A DNA stretch of 5,351 nucleotides from Rickettsiales bacterium (GTDB lineage: Bacteria; Pseudomonadota; Alphaproteobacteria; Rickettsiales; UBA1997), in assembly GCA_947455845.1 (NCBI GenBank), contig CANGQE010000108.1, positions 1-5,351 of the forward strand, in the 5' to 3' direction. This document shows positions 1 to 5,351 of this stretch, piece after piece (position 1 is the stretch's first letter; each line of letters starts with the position of its first letter). A model generated the notes under the pieces. The model searched no databases, was not told where the DNA came from, and saw only the letters and a list, made by a program, of their open reading frames with translations. A program made the position numbers and the translations under genes.

Positions 1-480
1 GGTATTGAAGTAGGTCACATTTTTAACTTTGGCTTAAAATATTCTAAAGCTTTGGAAGCCAGTGTAATGGGACCAAGTGGCGAGAAAATTTATCCGAATA
101 TGGGCTCTTACGGAATTGGTGCTTCACGAGTGGTAGCGGCAGCAATTGAAGCAAATCACGATGCTAATGGAATTGTTTGGCCGAAAGAAATTGCTCCATT
201 CCAGATTGCTTTAATTAATGTACGCTCAGGCGACGATCTGTGCGACAAAGTTTGTGAGGACCTTTACCGAAAATTTGCCTCTGCCGGAGTTGATGTTATT
301 TACGACGACACCAAGGCTAGCTTGGGACAGAAATTCTCAATTGCCGATTTGATCGGAATTCCAACGCAAATTATTGTTGGACCGAAGTCAGCAGCAGCTG
401 GAAAAGTTGAAATTAAGGATCGTAAAACGGGAGAGAAGCGCGAGATTGCTATTGAGGAATTAGATAATTGGGGTTTGTAG
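1..480 (+). CDS. proS: Prolyl-tRNA synthetase, C-terminal part (5' end outside window)
   Basis: Prolyl-tRNA synthetase is a cytoplasmic class II enzyme that attaches proline to tRNA-Pro. Reading frame 1 is open from the window edge, giving 159 residues before a TAG stop. Residues 1-14 (GIEVGHIFNFGLKY) match the conserved block before class II motif 3. Motif 3 itself is at about 34-50 (MGSYGIGASRVVAAAIE), with Arg43 as the expected ATP-contacting arginine. From about residue 64 to 150 comes the HGTP-type anticodon-binding domain, with IALINV, YDDTKASLGQKFSIADLIGIP and QIIVGPK. The ending (KDRKTGEKREIAIEELDNW) is the short C-terminus of alphaproteobacterial/rickettsial enzymes, which as a family are about 430-440 residues long, so roughly 270 residues lie upstream. 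Whether an editing domain is present cannot be seen. The gene converges on the SemiSWEET gene 52 bp downstream. Identity is very secure. Confidence 0.96.
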   Translation, partial: GIEVGHIFNFGLKYSKALEASVMGPSGEKIYPNMGSYGIGASRVVAAAIEANHDANGIVWPKEIAPFQIALINVRSGDDLCDKVCEDLYRKFASAGVDVIYDDTKASLGQKFSIADLIGIPTQIIVGPKSAAAGKVEIKDRKTGEKREIAIEELDNWGL

Positions 481-483
481 GGG

Positions 484-541
484 AATTAACAGTTAGCAAT
501 TATCAATTAACATTTGATGACTTGAATAAATGTTAACTGTT
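484..541. repeat. AT-rich interspersed repeat, copy 1, with inverted-repeat core
   Basis: This sits in the gap between the convergent proS and SemiSWEET genes. The word AATTAACAGTTAGCAATT (484-501) occurs again, exactly and in reverse complement, at 4088-4105. It is followed by TTAACATTT (507-515), which pairs perfectly with AAATGTTAA (528-536) across a 12-nt loop. The outer words AACAG (488-492) and CTGTT (537-541) can extend the stem around a 14-nt bulge. The right arm covers the SemiSWEET stop codon and its last two sense codons. It may act as a weak bidirectional terminator for the converging genes, but it has no GC-rich stem, so that role is only a guess. Confidence 0.65.
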
Positions 542-796
542 CTCCCGCTTACAATTAAAAATTTTCATCACCAACACCACCCCTGATAAAATCAAGGTAA
601 TAATATTGGCAATTATAATCACCCAATTTCCCAACAACACCCCGTAGGCCAGCCAAAAGCCCACTCCAACCACAAACATCAAATACATCGCAAAAGAAAT
701 GCCCGAAGTGTCGCGCGTTTTAATGGTTTTAATTGCTTGCGGCAAGAAACTTGCAGTAGTTAAAAAAGCAGCGGTGTAGCCGATAAGTTCAGTCAT
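533..796 (-). CDS. SemiSWEET sugar transporter (PQ-loop/MtN3 family)
   Basis: SemiSWEETs are small inner-membrane proteins of one triple-helix bundle that dimerise to let sugars cross by facilitated diffusion. The 87-residue product has the usual length and three hydrophobic helices at about residues 3-22, 36-56 and 58-79. The PQ-loop signature is clear: Pro19-Gln20 in ASFLPQAIKTIKTRDTSGIS, then MYLMFVVGVGFWLAYG and IIIANIITL. Trp48 and Asn64 fall where the Leptospira biflexa SemiSWEET has its pocket Trp and Asn (family knowledge from memory). The start is the ATG at 796-794, which places the first helix correctly; only CCCC/AATTG-like sequence precedes it, with no Shine-Dalgarno. The tail (CKRENS) is charged, and its last two codons and stop lie in a repeat arm. 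It is divergent from gpmI and convergent with proS, so it is probably transcribed alone. The substrate cannot be told from sequence. Confidence 0.92.
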   Translation of the reverse strand: MTELIGYTAAFLTTASFLPQAIKTIKTRDTSGISFAMYLMFVVGVGFWLAYGVLLGNWVIIIANIITLILSGVVLVMKIFNCKRENS

Positions 797-816
797 TTAC
801 AATTGGGGATAACTTT

Positions 817-885
817 AGTTAACAATTAACACTTAACAATTAACATTTACTCAAGCCACCAACTGTTAATTGATAATTGTTAACT
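817..885. repeat. AT-rich interspersed repeat, copy 2, inverted repeat
   Basis: This fills much of the 135-bp gap between the divergent SemiSWEET and gpmI genes. AGTTAACAATTA (817-828) pairs perfectly with TAATTGTTAACT (874-885). Between the arms, further AACAATTAAC/AACTGTTAATTG words can pair with bulges, and the unpaired centre is TACTCAAGCCACC. The word CAATTAACATTT (838-849) is shared with the other two copies. Because the promoters of both flanking genes must lie in this gap, the repeat probably overlaps or abuts them. I saw no convincing -35/-10 pair in either direction, and no other gene in the gap. Confidence 0.6.
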
Positions 886-931
886 GATAAATTCTAAGAG
901 ACTCACGATCCATTACAAAATCAAGCAAAAC

Positions 932-2422
932 ATGATTAATAAAAAAACTAACAAACCAATCTTGCTGTGCATTTTAGACGGCTGGGGCATTGGTGATGCA
1001 GGCGATTCTCACAATGCAATTGCGCTAGCAAATACTCCAAATTACGACCGCTTTTTTAAATCCTACCCGCATTCGCAATTAGAAACTTCAGGACTCGCCG
1101 TTGGCTTACCTGAAGGCCAAATGGGCAATTCTGAAGTTGGGCACATGACGATTGGCGCAGGGCGTGTAATCTTCCAAGATTTACCCCGCATTAACAATGC
1201 AATTACCAAGGGTGATTTAGAAAAAAATTCTGACTTACAAAAGTTGATTACCGATTTAAAAATTTCACAAAAAACCTGTCACTTAATGGGCTTGCTCTCT
1301 GATGGCGGCGTGCATTCCCACATTGATCACATTATTTTTCTAGCTGAATTTTTAGCCAAAAATGGTGTAAAAGTTTTACTTCACGCCTTTTTAGACGGCC
1401 GCGATGTTGCCCAAAAAAGTGCTCTGATTTATTTAGAAGCGGCAAAGAATATTAAAATTGCCACCATTTCCGGACGTTACTACGCCATGGATCGCGATCA
1501 GAATTGGGATCGAGTTGAACTGGCAACCAAAGCAATAATTTCTGCCGAAGGCCCCAGATTTTCTGACGCAATTTCTGCCGTGAAAAACTCTTACGAAAAT
1601 AACGTAAATGACGAATTTGTAAAACCTTGCACCATTGAAAATTATCAAGGCCTTGAAGAAGGCGATGCCCTACTCTTCTGCAACTTCCGCGCCGATCGTG
1701 CCCGCGAAATTTCAGAGAAACTTTTTGAAAATGTAAAATTTTCTAACGCTCTTGCCCTCACCGAATATTCCGAAAAATTAAATAAATTTTACCAAATTTT
1801 ATTTCCGTCAATTACGGTGAGAAATTCTTTACCGGAAATTTTATCGCAGCGCGGCCTTACGCAATTGCGCATCGCCGAAACTGAAAAATATGCTCACGTA
1901 ACTTTTTTCTTTTCTTGCGGCGTTGAAAAAGAGTTGCAAGGAGAGAGCAGAATTTTAGTAAAATCTCCGGCAGTTGCTACTTACGATTTAAAACCGGAAA
2001 TGTCGGCCAATGAAATTGGTGAGAAATTACGCGCTGCAATTGCCTCAGAAAAATTCGATTTCATAATCGTGAATTACGCCAACCCTGACATGGTCGGACA
2101 CAGTGGTATGCTTGATCCGTCAATTGCTGCTTGTGAGGCGATTGATAATCAACTCGGTTTGCTCGAAAAAATTATTTTAGAGAAAAATGGCGTAATGCTA
2201 ATTTCGGCAGACCACGGCAATATTGAATGTTTAGTTGACGAAAATCATCAGCCTCACACAGCGCACACAACTAATCCTGTTCCTTTTATTTTGATTGGTC
2301 GGGATGTTGCGGAGCTAGATCTTGAGAATGGAGCTTTGAATGACATTGCGCCAACGGTTTTAGCTTTGATGGGGATTGAGCAACCGGCTGAGATGGATGG
2401 AAGAAATTTAATCAAACAATAA
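932..2422 (+). CDS. gpmI: 2,3-bisphosphoglycerate-independent phosphoglycerate mutase
   Basis: GpmI is a cytoplasmic, metal-dependent enzyme of the alkaline-phosphatase superfamily that interconverts 3- and 2-phosphoglycerate. The 496-residue length is close to the family's usual 510. All expected active-site residues are visible: Asp16 (LDGWG) and the phosphorylated serine Ser67 (QMGNSEVGH); in the transferase insert His128 (DGGVHSH), Arg157-Asp158 (DGRD), Arg182 and Arg188 (SGRYYAMDRD), Arg253 and Arg256 (NFRADR); then Lys319 (EKYAH), Asp386 and His390 (NPDMVGH), Asp427-His428 (SADHGN) and His445 (TAHT). The motif usually read as FFFNGG or FFFSGG is FFFSCG here (Cys329). The ATG at 932 gives a start 15 residues before Asp16; no Shine-Dalgarno precedes it. 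The gene reads away from SemiSWEET and is followed by a strong hairpin and then lepB. Assignment is very secure. Confidence 0.97.
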   Translation: MINKKTNKPILLCILDGWGIGDAGDSHNAIALANTPNYDRFFKSYPHSQLETSGLAVGLPEGQMGNSEVGHMTIGAGRVIFQDLPRINNAITKGDLEKNSDLQKLITDLKISQKTCHLMGLLSDGGVHSHIDHIIFLAEFLAKNGVKVLLHAFLDGRDVAQKSALIYLEAAKNIKIATISGRYYAMDRDQNWDRVELATKAIISAEGPRFSDAISAVKNSYENNVNDEFVKPCTIENYQGLEEGDALLFCNFRADRAREISEKLFENVKFSNALALTEYSEKLNKFYQILFPSITVRNSLPEILSQRGLTQLRIAETEKYAHVTFFFSCGVEKELQGESRILVKSPAVATYDLKPEMSANEIGEKLRAAIASEKFDFIIVNYANPDMVGHSGMLDPSIAACEAIDNQLGLLEKIILEKNGVMLISADHGNIECLVDENHQPHTAHTTNPVPFILIGRDVAELDLENGALNDIAPTVLALMGIEQPAEMDGRNLIKQ

Positions 2423-2430
2423 AATTTACC

Positions 2431-2481
2431 GCGCGACGCGGTGGACCCCGCGTGCCAAGTGCGGGGTCCACCGCGTCGCGC
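2431..2481. repeat. GC-rich perfect palindrome (21-bp stem, 9-nt loop)
   Basis: The left arm at 2431-2451 (beginning GCGCGACGCGGTGG) is an exact reverse complement of the right arm at 2461-2481 (ending CCACCGCGTCGCGC). The loop is GTGCCAAGT at 2452-2460. It starts 8 bp after the gpmI stop and ends 27 bp before the lepB ATG. Its base composition contrasts sharply with the AT-rich surroundings. As RNA it would fold into a very stable hairpin that could terminate or attenuate transcription into lepB or protect the gpmI 3' end. The nearest T-run (TTCTTTT, 2487-2493) begins 5 nt past the stem, so it is not a canonical intrinsic terminator. The layout, TGGACCCCGCG-loop-GCGGGGTCCA, resembles dispersed palindromic elements known from rickettsial genomes, which is inference. 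Confidence 0.85.
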
Positions 2482-2508
2482 ATTCGTTCTTTTAATCAAA
2501 ACAACAAA

Positions 2509-3246
2509 ATGACAAACGAACAACAACCTCAAAAAAAAGAAGCCGGCTTTTTTAAAACTCTCTTCATCGCTCTACTCTGCGCCGGAATTGTGCGTTCATT
2601 TTTCTTTGAACCGTTCCACATTCCTTCCAGCTCAATGAAGCCAAATTTGCTAATCGGCGATTACATTTTCGTCGCTAAATATTCTTACGGTTACAGTCGT
2701 TATTCCTTTCCTTTCGGACTCGATTTATTTGAAGGAAGAATTTGGGAAAGCGCACCAAGACGCGGCGATGTTGCGGTGTTCCGCTTACCATCCACTCCTA
2801 GCATTAATTACGTGAAAAGAATCATTGGCCTTCCGGGAGACAAAATTCAAATGCGCGATGGCATTCTTTTTATTAATGAAGTGGCAGTTGAAAAAATTTC
2901 TGACGGAGTTTTTGCCGACATTGGCGATGAAATTAAAACTGAAATAAAACAATTTTTAGAAACTTTACCAGAAGGAAAAGTTGTGGAAATTTTAGACCAA
3001 ACGCCTAGCACACCTCAAGATAATACCGGAATTTACGAAGTGCCACAAGACCATTATTTCATGATGGGCGACAATCGTGACAATTCGCAAGATAGCCGCT
3101 TCCTGACTCAAGTAGGATACGTTCCCAAAGAAAATTTGGTTGGACGCGCTACGGTAATTTTCTTTTCAAATTCCAAACCCTCTTGGCAAATTTGGAACTG
3201 GCCTAACTCAATTCGCTTTAACCGACTTTTCAGATCAGTTAACTAA
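2509..3246 (+). CDS. lepB: Signal peptidase I
   Basis: Signal peptidase I is an inner-membrane serine protease (family S26) that cuts signal peptides from proteins exported by Sec or Tat. The 245-residue product has one N-terminal membrane anchor at about residues 14-33. Box B follows with catalytic Ser42 (IPSSSMKPNLLIGD), then the general base Lys103 in NYVKRIIGLPGD, and the GDN box at 185-197 (MMGDNRDNSQDSR). YSYGYSRYSFPF after box B and the ending PSWQIWNWP are typical of alphaproteobacterial LepB. I chose the ATG at 2509 because it begins just before the anchor; the frame stays open upstream to a GTG at 2452, but that start lies in the hairpin loop and would only add residues encoded by the palindrome. 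No Shine-Dalgarno is seen. The stop overlaps the rnc start (TAATG), so lepB and rnc are one operon, probably translationally coupled. Confidence 0.96.
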   Translation: MTNEQQPQKKEAGFFKTLFIALLCAGIVRSFFFEPFHIPSSSMKPNLLIGDYIFVAKYSYGYSRYSFPFGLDLFEGRIWESAPRRGDVAVFRLPSTPSINYVKRIIGLPGDKIQMRDGILFINEVAVEKISDGVFADIGDEIKTEIKQFLETLPEGKVVEILDQTPSTPQDNTGIYEVPQDHYFMMGDNRDNSQDSRFLTQVGYVPKENLVGRATVIFFSNSKPSWQIWNWPNSIRFNRLFRSVN

Positions 3247-3938
3247 TGAATCAAATTTTTACAAATTTCTGCGACAGAATTTCTTACAATTTCAATAATG
3301 AAAAATTGCTAGAACAAGCTCTGACGCATCCAAGCCTTTCTAAGGAAAACAAGAATAAACCAAATTACCAACGTCTGGAATTTTTAGGCGACAAAGTTTT
3401 GTCTTTGGTGATTGCTGATTTTTTAATGAAGAAATATCCGCAAGAGATGGAAGGTGATCTTTCTAAGCGCCAAGCCTCTTTAGTGTCGGGCGAAACCCTG
3501 TCCCAAATTGCCTTACAAATTGGTTTAGAAACAGTTTTGCAAATTAGCCGCGGTGAAAAAAATCTGGGCGGACAAACTAATAAACGCAATTTAGAAAATG
3601 CTCTCGAAGCCTTGGTAGGCGCGATTTATCTTGATTCAGATTACCACGCCGCTGCAGAATTTATTGTGCGATTTTGGCAAGATCTTTTGCAGGAAGATGT
3701 TACTCCTCCGAAAGATCCGGTTTCCGAATTACAAGAATTTGCCCAGTTGGAATCCAAACAATTACCACAATATTCAACAGTAAAATCGGGTGGCTCAGAT
3801 CACGCACCGCTCTTTGTTTCAACTGTGAAAATTCTACATCAAGATTTGGAATTTAGTGCTGAAGGGAAGTCAAAAAAAGAAGCTCAAAAAGAGGTGGCGA
3901 AGGTGGCTTTGGAGTATTTTTTGAAGAAATCTTCTTAA
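3246..3938 (+). CDS. rnc: Ribonuclease III
   Basis: RNase III cuts double-stranded RNA, for example in rRNA precursor processing and mRNA turnover, as a cytoplasmic homodimer. The 230-residue product has the normal two-domain plan. The catalytic domain spans about 1-150, with the signature QRLEFLGDKVL at 42-52 containing metal residues Glu45 and Asp49, Glu69 in EGDLSKRQ, and Glu121 in ENALEALVGAIYLD. The double-stranded RNA-binding domain is at about 157-228 (DPVSELQEF, PQYSTV, GKSKKEAQKEVAKVAL). Asn118 stands where Escherichia coli has Asp114; from memory, Rickettsia also has Asn here, so this looks lineage-linked and not a sign of decay. The ATG shares its A with the lepB stop codon and has no Shine-Dalgarno of its own, which fits translational coupling. 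The usual next gene, era, does not follow. Confidence 0.96.
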   Translation: MNQIFTNFCDRISYNFNNEKLLEQALTHPSLSKENKNKPNYQRLEFLGDKVLSLVIADFLMKKYPQEMEGDLSKRQASLVSGETLSQIALQIGLETVLQISRGEKNLGGQTNKRNLENALEALVGAIYLDSDYHAAAEFIVRFWQDLLQEDVTPPKDPVSELQEFAQLESKQLPQYSTVKSGGSDHAPLFVSTVKILHQDLEFSAEGKSKKEAQKEVAKVALEYFLKKSS

Positions 3939-3947
3939 AGGAAAATG

Positions 3948-3970
3948 AATTTCCACAGGCTGTGGAAATT
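3948..3970. other. Short palindrome after rnc, possible 3'-end hairpin
   Basis: AATTTCCACAG and CTGTGGAAATT are perfect reverse complements around a single G, starting 9 bp after the rnc stop. As RNA this gives a 10-bp stem with a GGC loop, well placed to mark the end of the lepB-rnc transcript. No T-run follows directly (GGAACAAAATG comes next, and TTTT only at 3984), so it is a weak terminator candidate. The symmetry also fits a dimeric protein-binding site. Confidence 0.45.
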
Positions 3971-4057
3971 GGAACAAAATGTGTTTTGATCAATCATATC
4001 AAGGCTTAAAGCCAGATACGCCCTACTCTCAAAAATTACACAAAATAGACCCCGAAA

Positions 4058-4105
4058 CAATTAACATTTGTTTACGCTCCAAATGTTAATTGCTAACTGT
4101 TAATT
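4058..4105. repeat. AT-rich interspersed repeat, copy 3, inverted orientation
   Basis: CAATTAACATTT (4058-4069) pairs perfectly with AAATGTTAATTG (4081-4092) across an 11-nt loop. The right arm overlaps AATTGCTAACTGTTAATT (4088-4105), the exact reverse complement of 484-501. The copy therefore has the same order of parts as copy 1 but reads the opposite way: the conserved word, then an AACATTT stem with a 11-12 nt non-conserved loop. TAATTG words continue to about 4113, 7 bp before the stop of the unknown minus-strand gene. The rest of the gap from 3971 to 4057 shows no gene that I can support. Confidence 0.65.
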
Positions 4106-4119
4106 GTTAATTGACGAAC

Positions 4120-5351
4120 CTAAACCCTGCCCAGCTCAATATCATTTTCAACTACAGCTTGAGCTTCTGCTCCTTCTACGTTGTTAGTTGGAAACCAATT
4201 ACGAAAGGAATTTGAGACCAATTGGGAAAATTGGTCAAATCCAGAATTAATTACCGGTCTGGCTCTACTGGAAAATCCATCAAGAGCCACAACTGCTGAT
4301 ATGCCTGCTACAGCTGCTCCAAACATTTCAAAGGATTCTTCAGCACCAATAGCTCCCTCATTATCTCGATTAGCTAAATATGCACCCAGCGCTACAGATC
4401 CTAGCTGAACCATTCTTCTTCCTAAAGGATTTTCTCCCGCCAGAGCTCGCCTTACTTCACCGGCAAATATCAATCCTGAATCTACAAGCCCTGCCAATGC
4501 CGCACAATTAGCCATTCCGAGCGCCAGATCATTCACAAACTCACCCTCTCCTCTTACTTCAGGATGAACCGGAAACCCTTCCTGAACTCCCCATGCAATT
4601 GAAGTTCCGACGGATAACAAACTAAACGCCGCAGTTCCAGGGTTTTCTCTGGCATAATTAATAGAATCTCTGACAGAATTAATAGAATTTAAAACTGGGG
4701 CAATAAGCTCCCGACCTTGAGGCGATCTCAAACAAGAGATAAAATTTCTGTAGATAGTGGGATTGGCTACATATTCTACACCTTCATCAATAGATCGCTG
4801 AGCTTGCTCAAGCTCTCCTGCAGTAAGACGGGTTCCTGATGTTTCTTGCCATTGATTGTCACTCAGCAATTCTTTTAAAGAATGACCAAATAAATAAATT
4901 CTGTCACCTAAATCGAGAGCGCTAATATCTCTCCCCTCTGGTCTAGCGAGACCTAGAATATGACCAATATTACCGTTGGCCACATGTTGCTCTAATAAAC
5001 TGTACTCAGCTCTGTTGGACAAAATATTATTCGTAAAAACACTGGTATCACCTTGAAAAGTACAATTAATTAAACCGATTAACTGCGCCGCAGACTTATT
5101 ATCAAAATAATAAAGGTTTTCAAGAACATCTCTGGTACTGCGGGTAATGGTGTTAATTCTGTAACTGGGATCGTCAATCTCTCCTTCCCTGACAGGAATT
5201 GTTGATAATTTTACAATCATACGATCCATTCTTTCCGGATCGATGCTGGTTTCCGATCTTGGACTTGCTGCAGCAGGTGCTGGAAATGTTGCTGGAGGCG
5301 CGCTAACTTCTGCCGAAGGAGAACCTATTACTTGAGAGGTATCTGAGTTTA
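4120..5351 (-). CDS. Unrecognised protein with Pro/Ala/Ser-rich stretch and Gly/Ala-rich helices (5' end outside window)
   Basis: I do not recognise this protein. The frame is open from the window edge to a TAG at 4122-4120, giving 409 visible residues. The first 40 (through SIDPER) are rich in Pro, Ala and Ser (EVSAPPATFPAPAAASPRS), like a flexible linker, and suggest that a further domain or signal lies upstream. An internal ATG at 5229-5227 is preceded by GGAAAGA and could be a real start; I prefer the longer frame because the composition upstream looks coding. After the linker, about 195 residues are mixed polar and helical (VLENLYYF, SAAQLIGLINC, LTAGELEQAQRSIDEG). The C-terminal part has several Gly/Ala-rich hydrophobic stretches at visible residues 238-254, 275-297, 313-326 and 342-356 (AFSLLSVGTSIAWG, LALGMANCAALAGLVDSG, VQLGSVALGAYLA, FGAAVAGISAVVAL), separated by charged turns. 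The tail is acidic (ENDIELGRV). A secreted, surface or membrane-interacting protein is possible but unproven. It converges on lepB-rnc. Confidence 0.7.
   Translation of the reverse strand, partial: NSDTSQVIGSPSAEVSAPPATFPAPAAASPRSETSIDPERMDRMIVKLSTIPVREGEIDDPSYRINTITRSTRDVLENLYYFDNKSAAQLIGLINCTFQGDTSVFTNNILSNRAEYSLLEQHVANGNIGHILGLARPEGRDISALDLGDRIYLFGHSLKELLSDNQWQETSGTRLTAGELEQAQRSIDEGVEYVANPTIYRNFISCLRSPQGRELIAPVLNSINSVRDSINYARENPGTAAFSLLSVGTSIAWGVQEGFPVHPEVRGEGEFVNDLALGMANCAALAGLVDSGLIFAGEVRRALAGENPLGRRMVQLGSVALGAYLANRDNEGAIGAEESFEMFGAAVAGISAVVALDGFSSRARPVINSGFDQFSQLVSNSFRNWFPTNNVEGAEAQAVVENDIELGRV

Noticed and set aside
797..931. Promoter candidates such as TTGATA (870-875) for gpmI or TTGAGT on the minus strand for SemiSWEET
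   Set aside because: No partner -10 box at 16-18 bp matched TATAAT at more than three positions, and in AT-rich repeat DNA such partial matches are expected by chance.
1433..1648. Minus-strand reading frame inside gpmI
   Set aside because: It is fully antisense to the catalytic part of gpmI and has no recognisable protein features.
2452..2508. N-terminal extension of LepB starting at GTG 2452
   Set aside because: The frame is open, but the start lies in the loop of the palindrome, the 19 added residues come from the hairpin arm, and LepB begins naturally at ATG 2509 just ahead of its membrane anchor.
2254..2532. Minus-strand reading frame across the gpmI end, palindrome and lepB start
   Set aside because: It lies antisense to two well-supported genes, its protein has no recognisable features, and it depends on the GC-rich palindrome lacking stops.
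3365..3856. Other-frame reading frames inside rnc on both strands
   Set aside because: They lie wholly inside the clearly recognised RNase III gene and look like shadows of its codon pattern.
3949..3969. Inverted pair of DnaA-box-like words (ATTTCCACA)
   Set aside because: Each differs from TTATCCACA at two positions, there are only two and they coincide with the hairpin, and no replication-origin genes are nearby.
3945..3989. 14-codon frame after rnc (MNFHRLWKLEQNVF) with an AAGGA-like word before it
   Set aside because: It is very short, its codons are mostly dictated by the palindrome at 3948-3970, and nothing shows it is translated.
4181..4408. Plus-strand 75-codon frame opposite the unknown gene
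   Set aside because: The minus-strand frame is far longer and continues beyond the window edge, so this one is best read as a shadow.
5243..5335. Short plus-strand frame rich in Gly and Ala (MLVSDLGLAAAGAG...)
   Set aside because: It is the antisense reflection of the Pro/Ala/Ser-rich stretch of the minus-strand gene, with no ribosome-binding site.

Overview
The window looks like a piece of a low-GC alphaproteobacterial genome, most likely a member of Rickettsiales or a similar host-associated lineage. This is inferred from protein motifs only. The prolyl-tRNA synthetase C-terminus is of the short alphaproteobacterial/rickettsial type. The signal peptidase I has the long alphaproteobacterial C-terminal block (GDNRDNSQDSR followed by SWQIWNWP). 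RNase III directly follows lepB, and it carries Asn at a metal-site position that, from memory, is also Asn in Rickettsia. No species can be named.

Layout. Positions 1-480 hold the 3' end of proS (+). Convergent to it is a small SemiSWEET sugar transporter (533-796, -). A divergent, repeat-filled gap of 135 bp leads to a complete gpmI (932-2422, +), the cofactor-independent phosphoglycerate mutase. A GC-rich hairpin with perfect 21-bp arms (2431-2481) separates gpmI from lepB (2509-3246, +). lepB overlaps rnc (3246-3938, +) by one base (TAATG). After a 181-bp non-coding gap with a small palindrome and another AT-rich repeat, an unrecognised gene runs on the minus strand from 5351 (window edge) to 4120.

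Function. The recognised genes are housekeeping: prolyl-tRNA charging, the 3-phosphoglycerate/2-phosphoglycerate step of glycolysis or gluconeogenesis, removal of signal peptides from exported proteins, and double-stranded RNA processing. The SemiSWEET may supply sugar, but nothing in the sequence ties it to gpmI beyond adjacency. The intergenic DNA carries two kinds of repeat: an AT-rich family built on AATTAACA/CAATTAACATTT words, present in three of the four gaps, and the single GC-rich palindrome.

I see no CRISPR array, transposase, phage gene or defence system. The least explained items are the unknown minus-strand protein (Pro/Ala/Ser-rich N-terminal stretch, Gly/Ala-rich helices), the two repeat types, and the Asn in the RNase III metal site.
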